From: Ktedonobacterales bacterium
Lineage (GTDB): Bacteria > Chloroflexota > Ktedonobacteria > Ktedonobacterales > JADMIN01
Direction of reading: 5' to 3'
DNA length: 7,363 nucleotides
Assembly: GCA_025450405.1 (NCBI GenBank)
Contig: JANWHL010000254.1
Coordinates: forward strand, 1 to 7,363
Position 1 is the stretch's first letter. Every line of letters begins with the position of its first letter. The translations under genes were made by a program, and so were the position numbers. The notes beneath the pieces are model-generated. The model searched no databases. It was given only the letters and a program-made list of their open reading frames with translations, and was not told the DNA's origin. Positions 1 to 5,826 of this stretch are shown one piece after another.

Positions 1-1
1 G

Positions 2-514
2 AGTGGGACGGATCTTCAGGGAGCGATTCTGGGCGGCGCGCAACTCGAAGACGCCGTCCTGGGCGTGGCGGGATTGCGTGGAGCCTTCCTGGGCGGGGCC
101 AAGTTGGCGGGGGCGTTCCTTGATCGCGCTGATCTGCGGGGCGCCTTTCTTAACGACGCCCACCTCGAACATGCCTCGTTTCACGCCACCCAGTTGGAGG
201 GCGCCGCACTCAAGGGTGCGTCGCTTGCGGACGCCATCCTGACGAGCGCCATGCTCGACGGCGCCGATCTGCGCGGCGCATGCCTCGCACGGGCGGACCT
301 GACGCGTGCATCGCTCGCTGGCGCGACGCTCAGCACCGCAGACCTGAGCGGCGCGATCCTCTTTGAGGCGCATCTCGAACGGGCCGTCCTCAGCGGTGCC
401 ACCCTAGTGCGAACCAATCTGGGCCGCGCCTCGTTTGACGCCACGTCGCGCCTGAACGACGCCCGCCTGAATCGCGTCGCGCTCTACCAGGCGAGCTTCG
501 ACCGGACCAATCTC
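2..514 (+). repeat. Tandem pentapeptide-repeat coding region
   Basis: The DNA shows a 15-nt periodicity that encodes five-residue units with a central Leu or Phe and a small residue (mostly Ala) two positions before it, for example ADLRG, ASLAG and AILFE. At least thirty units are visible and the array runs off the left edge of the window. The repeats become irregular after about position 440 and end near 514. This is a protein-level repeat that folds as a beta-helix, not a mobile or CRISPR-type repeat. Confidence 0.85.
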
Positions 515-1159
515 GCCGTCGTCTCGTGGCCCGCGGTGCGCTGCCTCGGCGATGAGCTCGCCGCGAGCGATCCGCGCGAAGCGGTGGTGCGCTACAACAG
601 GAGTGGGACACGTGAGGTGAAGCGGGGCAAGCGGAAGCCGGCGCGACGGCGCGAGGAGGAGTACATCGCCGCGGCGCGTGCCTACCGCTCGCTCTCGGTG
701 GAGCTGCGCGCGCAGGGTGTGATCAAGGACGCGACGCGGTTTCACTTCCGCGCGGAGGTGATGAGCCGCCGGGTGTCCCTTCACCACGCCGTGCGGCGGC
801 TCCGGTCGCCCTTGGGGGTGATCGCGCCCCTGCTTTTCCTCCCCTGGTTGCTCTCCCTCCTCCTCAGCGTCGTCGCCGGCTATGGTGTCTACCACGTCTG
901 GCGTCTGGCCGTCACGTATGCCGTGGTCGTGGTGGGGTTCGCGGCGGCCTACTTCCTCGTCGGACAGCAGGCGCACGCCGGCCTGAGTGGTGTGGACGCG
1001 GTGGTGCTCAGTCTCACGTCCTTCCACGGGCGCGGCCTTCAGCCGGGATCAAACCTCACGGATGCCATGCGTGAAATCGCCAGCGTGGAGGCCATCCTGG
1101 GTCTTTTGATCGAAGGGCTCTTCATCGCCGCCTTCACGCGCCGCATCACTGGCAGCTAA
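2..1159 (+). CDS. Pentapeptide-repeat protein with C-terminal ion-channel-like membrane domain (5' end outside window)
   Basis: The reading frame is open from the first in-frame codon at position 2 and already encodes pentapeptide repeats there, so the GTG at 65 is an internal valine and the true start lies upstream. 385 residues are visible. Residues 1 to about 171 are A(D/N)LxxA-type repeats, expected to form a right-handed quadrilateral beta-helix. A basic linker (about 201-218) follows, then a helical stretch around 220-255 rich in Tyr, Ala and Arg, a pattern often seen in pentapeptide proteins joined to channels. Three hydrophobic segments lie at about 269-296, 301-321 and 360-379. The loop between the last two sits where a two-TM potassium-channel pore would be, but reads SLTSFHGRG instead of a TVGYG-type filter. 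The gene ends with TAA, 2 bp from the convergent pncA stop. Membrane location is likely; the function, perhaps a channel relic or membrane sensor, is unknown. Confidence 0.85.
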   Translation, partial: SGTDLQGAILGGAQLEDAVLGVAGLRGAFLGGAKLAGAFLDRADLRGAFLNDAHLEHASFHATQLEGAALKGASLADAILTSAMLDGADLRGACLARADLTRASLAGATLSTADLSGAILFEAHLERAVLSGATLVRTNLGRASFDATSRLNDARLNRVALYQASFDRTNLAVVSWPAVRCLGDELAASDPREAVVRYNRSGTREVKRGKRKPARRREEEYIAAARAYRSLSVELRAQGVIKDATRFHFRAEVMSRRVSLHHAVRRLRSPLGVIAPLLFLPWLLSLLLSVVAGYGVYHVWRLAVTYAVVVVGFAAAYFLVGQQAHAGLSGVDAVVLSLTSFHGRGLQPGSNLTDAMREIASVEAILGLLIEGLFIAAFTRRITGS

Positions 1160-1161
1160 CC

Positions 1162-1767
1162 TCATTGTCCCGATGACACCCGATGTCGCTGTGGATTGAA
1201 CCGTTCTAGCGTGCAGGCGCGCGCGCCCGCGGCCAGCATGTCCCTCTCGGCTTGCTCGCCATCACCAGCGTTGACCTCGACCGGCAGCGACGCGTCGCGC
1301 AGCCAGACCGTTTCCAATCCAGCGCGGCGTGCCCCGAGCACGGTCTGGAGCACACAGTAGTCGGTCGCGAGTCCACCGACGTAGACGCGCGTGACGCCCA
1401 GGTCGTCGAGTACGTGTTTGAGATCGCGCCCGTCCGCCAGGGTGCCCTCGAAGGCCGAGTAGCCGTCGTCGTGTCCGCTCAGGCCCTTGCGCACGATGAG
1501 GGCGGACGGCGGCAGGCGCAAATTCTCGTAGAACGCGGCGCCCCAACTATCTTGCAGGCAATGGCCGGGCCACCGGCCGCCGTCTTGGGCAAAGTGCTCG
1601 GTGTGCATCGGGTGCCAATCCTGCGAAGCGACAATCGGGATGCCCTCCTGGGCAGCCCGGGCCATGTACTCGTTCAACACGGGCACGATTTGATCGCCCG
1701 AAGGAACGGGCAGCGCTCCCCCTGGGCAGAAGTCGTTCTGCACGTCCACAATGATCAGCGCGTCCAC
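1162..1767 (-). CDS. pncA: Nicotinamidase (PncA family, isochorismatase fold)
   Basis: This cytosolic enzyme hydrolyses nicotinamide to nicotinate and ammonia in NAD salvage (EC 3.5.1.19). The 201-residue product has the usual family length and all key motifs: LIIVDVQNDF with catalytic Asp8, SQDWHP with metal ligands Asp50 and His52, WPGHC with metal ligand His69, VRKG with catalytic Lys94, and GLATDYCV with nucleophile Cys138. The frame stays open upstream to 2016, but that extension is low-complexity and unlike the family. The GTG at 1767-1765 is chosen because the family N-terminus begins there and a GGAAGGGG ribosome-binding site lies 8 nt upstream. It is the last gene of the minus-strand run, 161 bp after the deacetylase gene, so it may have its own promoter. 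Its stop faces the pentapeptide gene across 2 bp. Some isochorismatase-family proteins hydrolyse other amides, but the complete motif set makes nicotinamidase very likely. Confidence 0.93.
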   Translation of the reverse strand: MDALIIVDVQNDFCPGGALPVPSGDQIVPVLNEYMARAAQEGIPIVASQDWHPMHTEHFAQDGGRWPGHCLQDSWGAAFYENLRLPPSALIVRKGLSGHDDGYSAFEGTLADGRDLKHVLDDLGVTRVYVGGLATDYCVLQTVLGARRAGLETVWLRDASLPVEVNAGDGEQAERDMLAAGARACTLERFNPQRHRVSSGQ

Positions 1768-1775
1768 CTCATTGT

Positions 1776-1783
1776 CCCCTTCC
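1776..1783 (-). promoter_or_regulatory. Ribosome-binding site deciding the pncA GTG start
   Basis: GGAAGGGG on the minus strand lies 8 nt before the GTG at 1767. It supports this start over the much longer open frame. An ATG at 1772-1770 is in another frame and runs into a stop within six codons. Confidence 0.6.
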
Positions 1784-1807
1784 GTGCGGGCACGCGGCCA
1801 CGGGTCT

Positions 1808-1828
1808 CCGGCCGCGTTCGCCGGCCGG
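1808..1828. other. GC-rich inverted repeat in the deacetylase-pncA intergenic region
   Basis: CCGGCC and GGCCGG form a perfect 6-bp stem around a 9-nt loop, inside the 161 bp gap (1768-1928). No U-run follows on either strand, so it is not a standard intrinsic terminator. It could be a weak attenuator, a processing site, or chance in GC-rich DNA. Upstream on the minus strand, at 1883-1874, a TG-n-TACAAC stretch resembles an extended -10 element with no matching -35. The rest of the gap holds nothing I recognise. Confidence 0.25.
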
Positions 1829-1928
1829 TCTTCACGCCTTGGCCACGACGCGGAGGGCCACGGTTCGCTCCACGTTGTACCACCGTCCTTCTGTGTACCG
1901 CTGGCGCGCCCGTTGGGGCCCTCCTGAT

Positions 1929-2603
1929 CTAGCGCGCCAGCGGATGCGGTCCTGGCCCGGGCAGCCGCCGCGCCAGCGCGAACGGCCGGTGCTCCTCGCG
2001 CCACGTGTCGTTGCATGCCGCGGCGTACCCCGCCAGCCGCACGAGCTCATAGGTGATCTCGTCCCAGTTGCCGAACGGATAGCAAAACGTCTTGACGGGG
2101 CGATCAAGCTCCTGTTCGAGAACTCGCCGCGAGTCGACGATCTCGTGCCGCGCCTCGTCCACCGGCAGCCGCGCAAGCTCCGGGTGCGTCAGCGTATGCG
2201 ATCCGATGGACCAACCTCGCCGCGCCAATTCGCGCAACTGGTCCCAATCCATCAATGGTGCCGTACAGCATTTCCCGGCGTCCCACAGACTCCGGCGACC
2301 GACTAATCCCGCCACCACAAATACCGTCGCCACAAAGCCGTAACTCCGGAGCACCGGCGCGGCGACCTCGTACGTGTCCAGATAGCCATCGTCGAACGTG
2401 ATCACGCACGACTTGGGATCGATTGGCTCGTCACCACCCATCCGCCTGCTCGCGACCTCCAGGGAGATGGTGTGGTACCCAGCCTCCGCGAGCGTGCGCA
2501 TGTGCTCCGCGAAGAGCGTGCGCGGTAGACAATTGCCGTAGTAGTCGTCACCTGGGACGACGTCCACGACGCGATGGTAGGCCAGGATGGGGATGTGGCG
2601 CAT
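1929..2603 (-). CDS. Polysaccharide deacetylase (NodB homology domain, carbohydrate esterase family 4), no signal peptide
   Basis: This predicted metal-dependent deacetylase of 224 residues would remove acetyl groups from N-acetylated sugars. The NodB motifs are visible: ILAYHRV at the N-terminus (6-12), TFDDGY with catalytic-base Asp71 and metal-ligand Asp72, SHTLTH with His136 and His140 (the HxxxH metal pair), and CYPFG (174-178), a variant of the usual YPYG motif. The ATG at 2603 is chosen because it opens the family's N-terminus and has GGAGGG 4 nt upstream. The in-frame extension to 2678 is an Arg-rich stretch overlapping the kinase gene. With this start there is no signal peptide or membrane segment, so the enzyme should be cytosolic, unlike most CE4 enzymes. 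It follows the kinase gene by 46 bp. In this operon it may deacetylate an imported amino-sugar oligosaccharide; the real substrate is unknown. Confidence 0.88.
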   Translation of the reverse strand: MRHIPILAYHRVVDVVPGDDYYGNCLPRTLFAEHMRTLAEAGYHTISLEVASRRMGGDEPIDPKSCVITFDDGYLDTYEVAAPVLRSYGFVATVFVVAGLVGRRSLWDAGKCCTAPLMDWDQLRELARRGWSIGSHTLTHPELARLPVDEARHEIVDSRRVLEQELDRPVKTFCYPFGNWDEITYELVRLAGYAAACNDTWREEHRPFALARRLPGPGPHPLAR

Positions 2604-2607
2604 CGTA

Positions 2608-2613
2608 CCCTCC
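2608..2613 (-). promoter_or_regulatory. Ribosome-binding site of the deacetylase
   Basis: GGAGGG with a 4-nt spacer to the ATG at 2603. It decides against the upstream in-frame start at 2678, which would overlap the kinase gene. Confidence 0.55.
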
Positions 2614-2649
2614 GCCTGACCCGCGGAACCGGCGGTCCCGGCCCGGGCC

Positions 2650-3669
2650 CTATGTCGGAAGCCCCGCGAGCGTGACATCGGCGGGAAGCGTAGAGATCAC
2701 ACGATCGCGCAGCCGCTCATCCGCGATCACGCCCGCGAGGGCGAGCGCCTGCACCACCACGCCCGCGACGGGCTCGACCAGTGGGCGGACCAGCCAGGCG
2801 TCTGGTGAAGTGATCCGCACCCGCGCAACGATGGCATCGGCGAGCGCGCTGGACGAATGGCGAAACACGCCCCCCGCGAGCACAAGCGGGAACGACGCGC
2901 CATCCAGCCCCACCTGGCGTGCCGCCGCCATCGCGATGTTCCCGAGCGTCGCCCCGTGGTCCCGCACCACGCGCAGCGCCACCTCGTCGCCGCGCTCCGC
3001 CTCATCCAGCAAGATCGCCGTCAGACGATCCGGAGTGACCGGCGCTGGTCGCTGGCGATTGTGAAAGAGATGCAGCACGTCCTCGACCGACGGCACGCCA
3101 AGGAACTCCAGAACGCGCGCCGTAAGCGACGTCGGCGGTTCGATCCCGAGCGCCGAACGATAGACCGCGAACAGCAGCTTCTGGCCCAGGTGCATGCTGC
3201 CATGGGCCTCGTCCTGCCAGAAACTGCTATGCCACACGCGCCCATTCGCCGCGCGCGCGCCGGTCGCGGCGCCCGTGCCAACCACCACGGAAACGCCGGT
3301 CGCGCCAGGCGTGGCGGCGTAGAGCACGCCCAGTGCGTCATTCTGAGCGATGACGCGCCGCCCAAAGCCACGCTCGGTCATGGCGTCGTGCCAGTACACG
3401 GCATCCTCCGGCCAATCCACGCCCGCCATATTGAACACCGCGACCTCGAGGTCCGCGGGCGCGACGTTACCAGCCCGTAAGGCGGCTACGATGGTGGCTT
3501 CGACAGTGGCGCGCGCCGCCGCCGCCGCGGTGGCCAGGCCATCGAGCGGTACGGCGTTATAGATGTCGCCGCAGCCGCCGCGCGCGGCGCCCATGATCGT
3601 GCCGTCCAGCGCCGCCACCAGCGCGATGGTCTTGGTATTCCCGCCGTCGACGGCCAGCACGCACCCCAT
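2650..3669 (-). CDS. BadF/BadG/BcrA/BcrD-family sugar kinase, probable N-acetylglucosamine or glucosamine kinase
   Basis: This 339-residue protein belongs to the ASKHA superfamily and resembles the NAGK-type kinases that phosphorylate GlcNAc or GlcN at C6 with ATP. Visible motifs are the phosphate-1 loop VDGGNTKT (7-14), AGVD (82-85) whose Asp85 is the likely catalytic base, QNDA (109-112), the phosphate-2 loop VVGTGAATG (129-137), and the adenosine-site LAGGVF (264-269). Length and motif order match the family. The ATG at 3669 is preferred because it gives the family N-terminus and has GGGGAG 8 nt upstream. An ATG at 3720, with AAGGAG only 3 nt away and overlapping the nagB stop, would add 17 residues and cannot be excluded. 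The position directly after nagB points to an amino sugar as substrate. GlcN and GlcNAc cannot be told apart by eye; related BadF ATPases act on other substrates, but this short single-domain form fits a sugar kinase. Confidence 0.87.
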   Translation of the reverse strand: MGCVLAVDGGNTKTIALVAALDGTIMGAARGGCGDIYNAVPLDGLATAAAAARATVEATIVAALRAGNVAPADLEVAVFNMAGVDWPEDAVYWHDAMTERGFGRRVIAQNDALGVLYAATPGATGVSVVVGTGAATGARAANGRVWHSSFWQDEAHGSMHLGQKLLFAVYRSALGIEPPTSLTARVLEFLGVPSVEDVLHLFHNRQRPAPVTPDRLTAILLDEAERGDEVALRVVRDHGATLGNIAMAAARQVGLDGASFPLVLAGGVFRHSSSALADAIVARVRITSPDAWLVRPLVEPVAGVVVQALALAGVIADERLRDRVISTLPADVTLAGLPT

Positions 3670-3677
3670 GCCTCTGT

Positions 3678-3683
3678 CTCCCC
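3678..3683 (-). promoter_or_regulatory. Ribosome-binding site favouring the kinase start at 3669
   Basis: GGGGAG lies 8 nt before the ATG at 3669. A competing AAGGAG at 3729-3724 overlaps the nagB stop codon but is only 3 nt from the ATG at 3720, which is tighter than usual. The start choice therefore rests on spacing plus the family's N-terminal alignment. Confidence 0.45.
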
Positions 3684-3727
3684 GCGCGCTTCCCCGATTC
3701 ACCTTCTTCGCATCCCCCATTGACTCC

Positions 3728-4489
3728 TTAGACCCGATCAGCCGCGACCTTGTCTTGCTCGGGCACCGGCCACGGCCACGCGGCGGCATCCGCCAGGACG
3801 GTCACCTGATCGCTCGCCTTGAGGTATGTGGCGGGCGTCTCCGGCGACACTGGCCCCGTGACGACCCGCCGCAGGATTTCGCGCTTGCGCTCGCCCGACA
3901 CCAGCACCAGTTTGTGTCGCGCCGCCAGAATGTTGGCCATGCCGCACGTCAACGCCTGGTTCGGCACCCTCGCGCCGGCGCCCCAATAGCGGCCGTTGCT
4001 GGCCACGGTTTCCGCGCTGAGCGCGACGACCCGCGTTGGTGAGGCTGGATCAGCAGGCGGCTCATTGAAGCCCAGATGACCGTTCCACCCCAGCCCGAGC
4101 ACGGCGATGTCGCAGCCCCCGGCGCTCCGCATCCGCTCGTCATACGCCCGACACGCCGCCGCGGCGTCATCCGCGTCTCCCGGCAGCCGCACCAATCGCG
4201 ATGCGGCGATTCCGAGAGGATCAAGGAACGCTCGCGTGATCCAGGTTTGGAAAGAATTCGGATCGCGCGCCCCGACACCTAGATACTCGTCGAGCTGGAA
4301 GACCCGCAATCGCGACACGTCGAACTCGTCCCGCCGGTGAATAGCGGCCAACTCGGCGTAGAACCCGCGTGGCGTGTCGCCAGTTGGCACCATGATGGCG
4401 GCTTCGGGCTTGGCGCGCACCAGCTTCGCCACCATCTGGGCGGCGCGACGGCTCATCGCGTTGTAATCCTGGGCGACGATCAAGCGCAT
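3728..4489 (-). CDS. nagB: Glucosamine-6-phosphate deaminase/isomerase (NagB family)
   Basis: NagB converts glucosamine-6-phosphate to fructose-6-phosphate and ammonia in the cytosol (EC 3.5.99.6), linking amino sugars to glycolysis. The 253-residue length is typical. Visible motifs are VPTGDTP (34-40, sugar-phosphate loop), QLDEY with catalytic Asp67 (65-69), LGLGWNGHLGFNEP (131-144) containing His138 and Glu143 of the ring-opening site, and SGERK with Lys202 near the phosphate-binding region. Asn136 stands where the E. coli enzyme has Asp141; Asn here is common in the shorter Gram-positive-type enzymes. The LxxH motif near the C-terminus is altered to LKAS. The start at 4489 follows the GH4 stop by 18 bp and has an AGGG-containing site upstream. 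The kinase follows it. The C-terminal divergence leaves some room for a related aminosugar-phosphate isomerase, but the operon context supports the NagB reaction. Confidence 0.88.
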   Translation of the reverse strand: MRLIVAQDYNAMSRRAAQMVAKLVRAKPEAAIMVPTGDTPRGFYAELAAIHRRDEFDVSRLRVFQLDEYLGVGARDPNSFQTWITRAFLDPLGIAASRLVRLPGDADDAAAACRAYDERMRSAGGCDIAVLGLGWNGHLGFNEPPADPASPTRVVALSAETVASNGRYWGAGARVPNQALTCGMANILAARHKLVLVSGERKREILRRVVTGPVSPETPATYLKASDQVTVLADAAAWPWPVPEQDKVAADRV

Positions 4490-4507
4490 GGCAACCCTGC
4501 TCCTGCC

Positions 4508-5806
4508 TTACCTGAGCAGGCGCTCTGGCAGATAGGCCGCATGGGCCGCGGCCAACTGGTCGTAGATTGCCTCGGCCTTACGCCATGAGAACACGAGCGG
4601 GTGACTCGCCAATGCCCGCACGGCGTCGCTGCGCGTACCCTCCCATGCCGCCGCGGCGGTGAGCGCCTGGTACTCGCCCAGCATCTTGACCAGTCCCACC
4701 ACATGGCGCGGCAGCCGTCCCATCGCGAGCGGCACGATCCCGTTCCGGTCCACATAGCCCTGCGTCTCCACCACCAGGTCGTCGGGGAACTCGGCGATCG
4801 ATCCGTGGTTGGGCACGTTGACATACCAGGCCGCTTTGCGGTCGTTGAAAACGGCGTCCATGACGTCGATACCCAGTTCGAGCTCGTGGATGCCCCCCCG
4901 CGACCGACCGGGGTCGAGGCGCGGCTCGTCGCACTCGGCCTGCTCGCGGTAATGCGCCCAGTAGTCAGGCACGGCGGCCATAATGTCCTGCGCGCGTGTC
5001 GTCGGCTTGGCCAGCTGCTCGGCCAGGATCTCGTCGGCGAAGTAGTAATATTGGAAGTACGAGCTCGGGAGCGCGTCCATCCGGCACGCCAGCTCCAACA
5101 GCCGCATCTCCTCGCGCGGCGCCTCTCGATCGCGGCGCAGGCGCTCGTACCCCTCGCGCACCAGCGGCATCACGTCCTGGCCGTCATACAGATGCCGCAC
5201 TGACCACGAGCCGTGGTTCAGCCCGATCGAGACGGCATCGAGCCGGTCGGGGTCAAGTCCAACGAGCGCGACATACTCACGGTTGGAGACTATCGGCCCT
5301 TCGCAGAGCGAGACTGTTGGGATGGCGGTGTGGTGCGTCACCGCCTCCGACACGATGTTCACCGGATTGGTGTAATTGAAGAGGCGCGCGTTGGGGCAGA
5401 CGGCCTCCATGTCCGCCACGATGTCGCGCATGATGTGGATCGAGCGCAGCGCCATGAAGAAGCCGCCCGGCCCCTGTGTCTCCTGCCCGATCACGCCATG
5501 CTTGAGCGGGATGCTCTCGTCCAGATGGCGTGCCTCGAAGCCTCCCGGCCGGAAGCTCGTCAGCACGGCATCGCAGTCGGCCAAACCCGCGCGCCGGTCG
5601 GTTGTGGTGCGGATCGCCAGATCGAGCCCGCGCGCTCGCGCCATCTTCCGCGCGATCGTCGCCACGATCTCCAGGCGGTCCGGATCGAGGTCAATCAGCA
5701 CCACCTCAGAACCAGCGAACCAATCGCCCCGCCAGACAAACGATGCCATCGTCCCGGCGGCGCGTGTGCTCCCGCCACCAATATACGCGAGCTTGATCCG
5801 TGCCAT
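4508..5806 (-). CDS. Glycoside hydrolase family 4 enzyme (NAD- and divalent-metal-dependent; 6-phospho-beta-glucosidase-like)
   Basis: GH4 enzymes cleave glycosides by an oxidation-elimination mechanism using bound NAD and a divalent metal. The 432-residue product has usual length. It shows the Rossmann dinucleotide loop AYIGGGSTR (7-15), an acidic strand end at VLIDLDPDRL (36-45), the family block from FRPGG to GPGG (85-115) with LKHGVIGQET, NYTNP (144-148), metal-ligand Cys168 in SLCEGP, metal-ligand His198 in GLNHGSW, and a C-terminal PNHGSIAEFPDD stretch (332-343). The ATG at 5806 is chosen because the NAD-binding strand begins four residues later; the upstream frame to 5977 lies inside the transporter gene. 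It starts 20 bp after oppF and precedes nagB by 18 bp. Context suggests an amino-sugar disaccharide as substrate. The CEGP after the metal ligand differs from the signatures I recall for characterised subgroups (such as CNVP, CDMP and CHSV), so specificity cannot be assigned. Confidence 0.9.
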   Translation of the reverse strand: MARIKLAYIGGGSTRAAGTMASFVWRGDWFAGSEVVLIDLDPDRLEIVATIARKMARARGLDLAIRTTTDRRAGLADCDAVLTSFRPGGFEARHLDESIPLKHGVIGQETQGPGGFFMALRSIHIMRDIVADMEAVCPNARLFNYTNPVNIVSEAVTHHTAIPTVSLCEGPIVSNREYVALVGLDPDRLDAVSIGLNHGSWSVRHLYDGQDVMPLVREGYERLRRDREAPREEMRLLELACRMDALPSSYFQYYYFADEILAEQLAKPTTRAQDIMAAVPDYWAHYREQAECDEPRLDPGRSRGGIHELELGIDVMDAVFNDRKAAWYVNVPNHGSIAEFPDDLVVETQGYVDRNGIVPLAMGRLPRHVVGLVKMLGEYQALTAAAAWEGTRSDAVRALASHPLVFSWRKAEAIYDQLAAAHAAYLPERLLR

Positions 5807-5826
5807 GAAACCTGCCGCTCCCTTCC

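Noticed and set aside
404..1027. Long open frame on the minus strand opposite the pentapeptide gene
   Set aside because: No recognisable domain, His/Arg-rich composition, and the plus strand has clear repeats and membrane segments; it is a shadow of GC-rich third positions.
1216..1227. Perfect 12-bp palindrome ggcgcgcgcgcc, considered as a terminator or operator
   Set aside because: It lies inside the pncA coding region, has no loop or U-run, and alternating GC runs are common in this DNA.
1160..1778. 12-bp direct repeat cctcattgtccc at 1160-1171 and 1767-1778, flanking the nicotinamidase gene
   Set aside because: It looks like flanking repeats of an insertion, but about one such 12-mer match is expected by chance in 7 kb, and nothing mobile lies between.
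1252..1932. 226-codon open frame on the plus strand opposite pncA
   Set aside because: It lies antisense to a gene with a complete nicotinamidase motif set and shows no family features of its own.
1768..2016. N-terminal extension of the nicotinamidase frame up to an ATG at 2016
   Set aside because: It overlaps the deacetylase gene, is low-complexity, and the family N-terminus and a ribosome-binding site support the GTG at 1767.
2604..2649. Small hairpin in the kinase-deacetylase gap, considered as a terminator
   Set aside because: The stem is 6 bp with a wobble pair and a 3-nt loop, there is no U-run, and the ribosome-binding site of the next gene follows at once.
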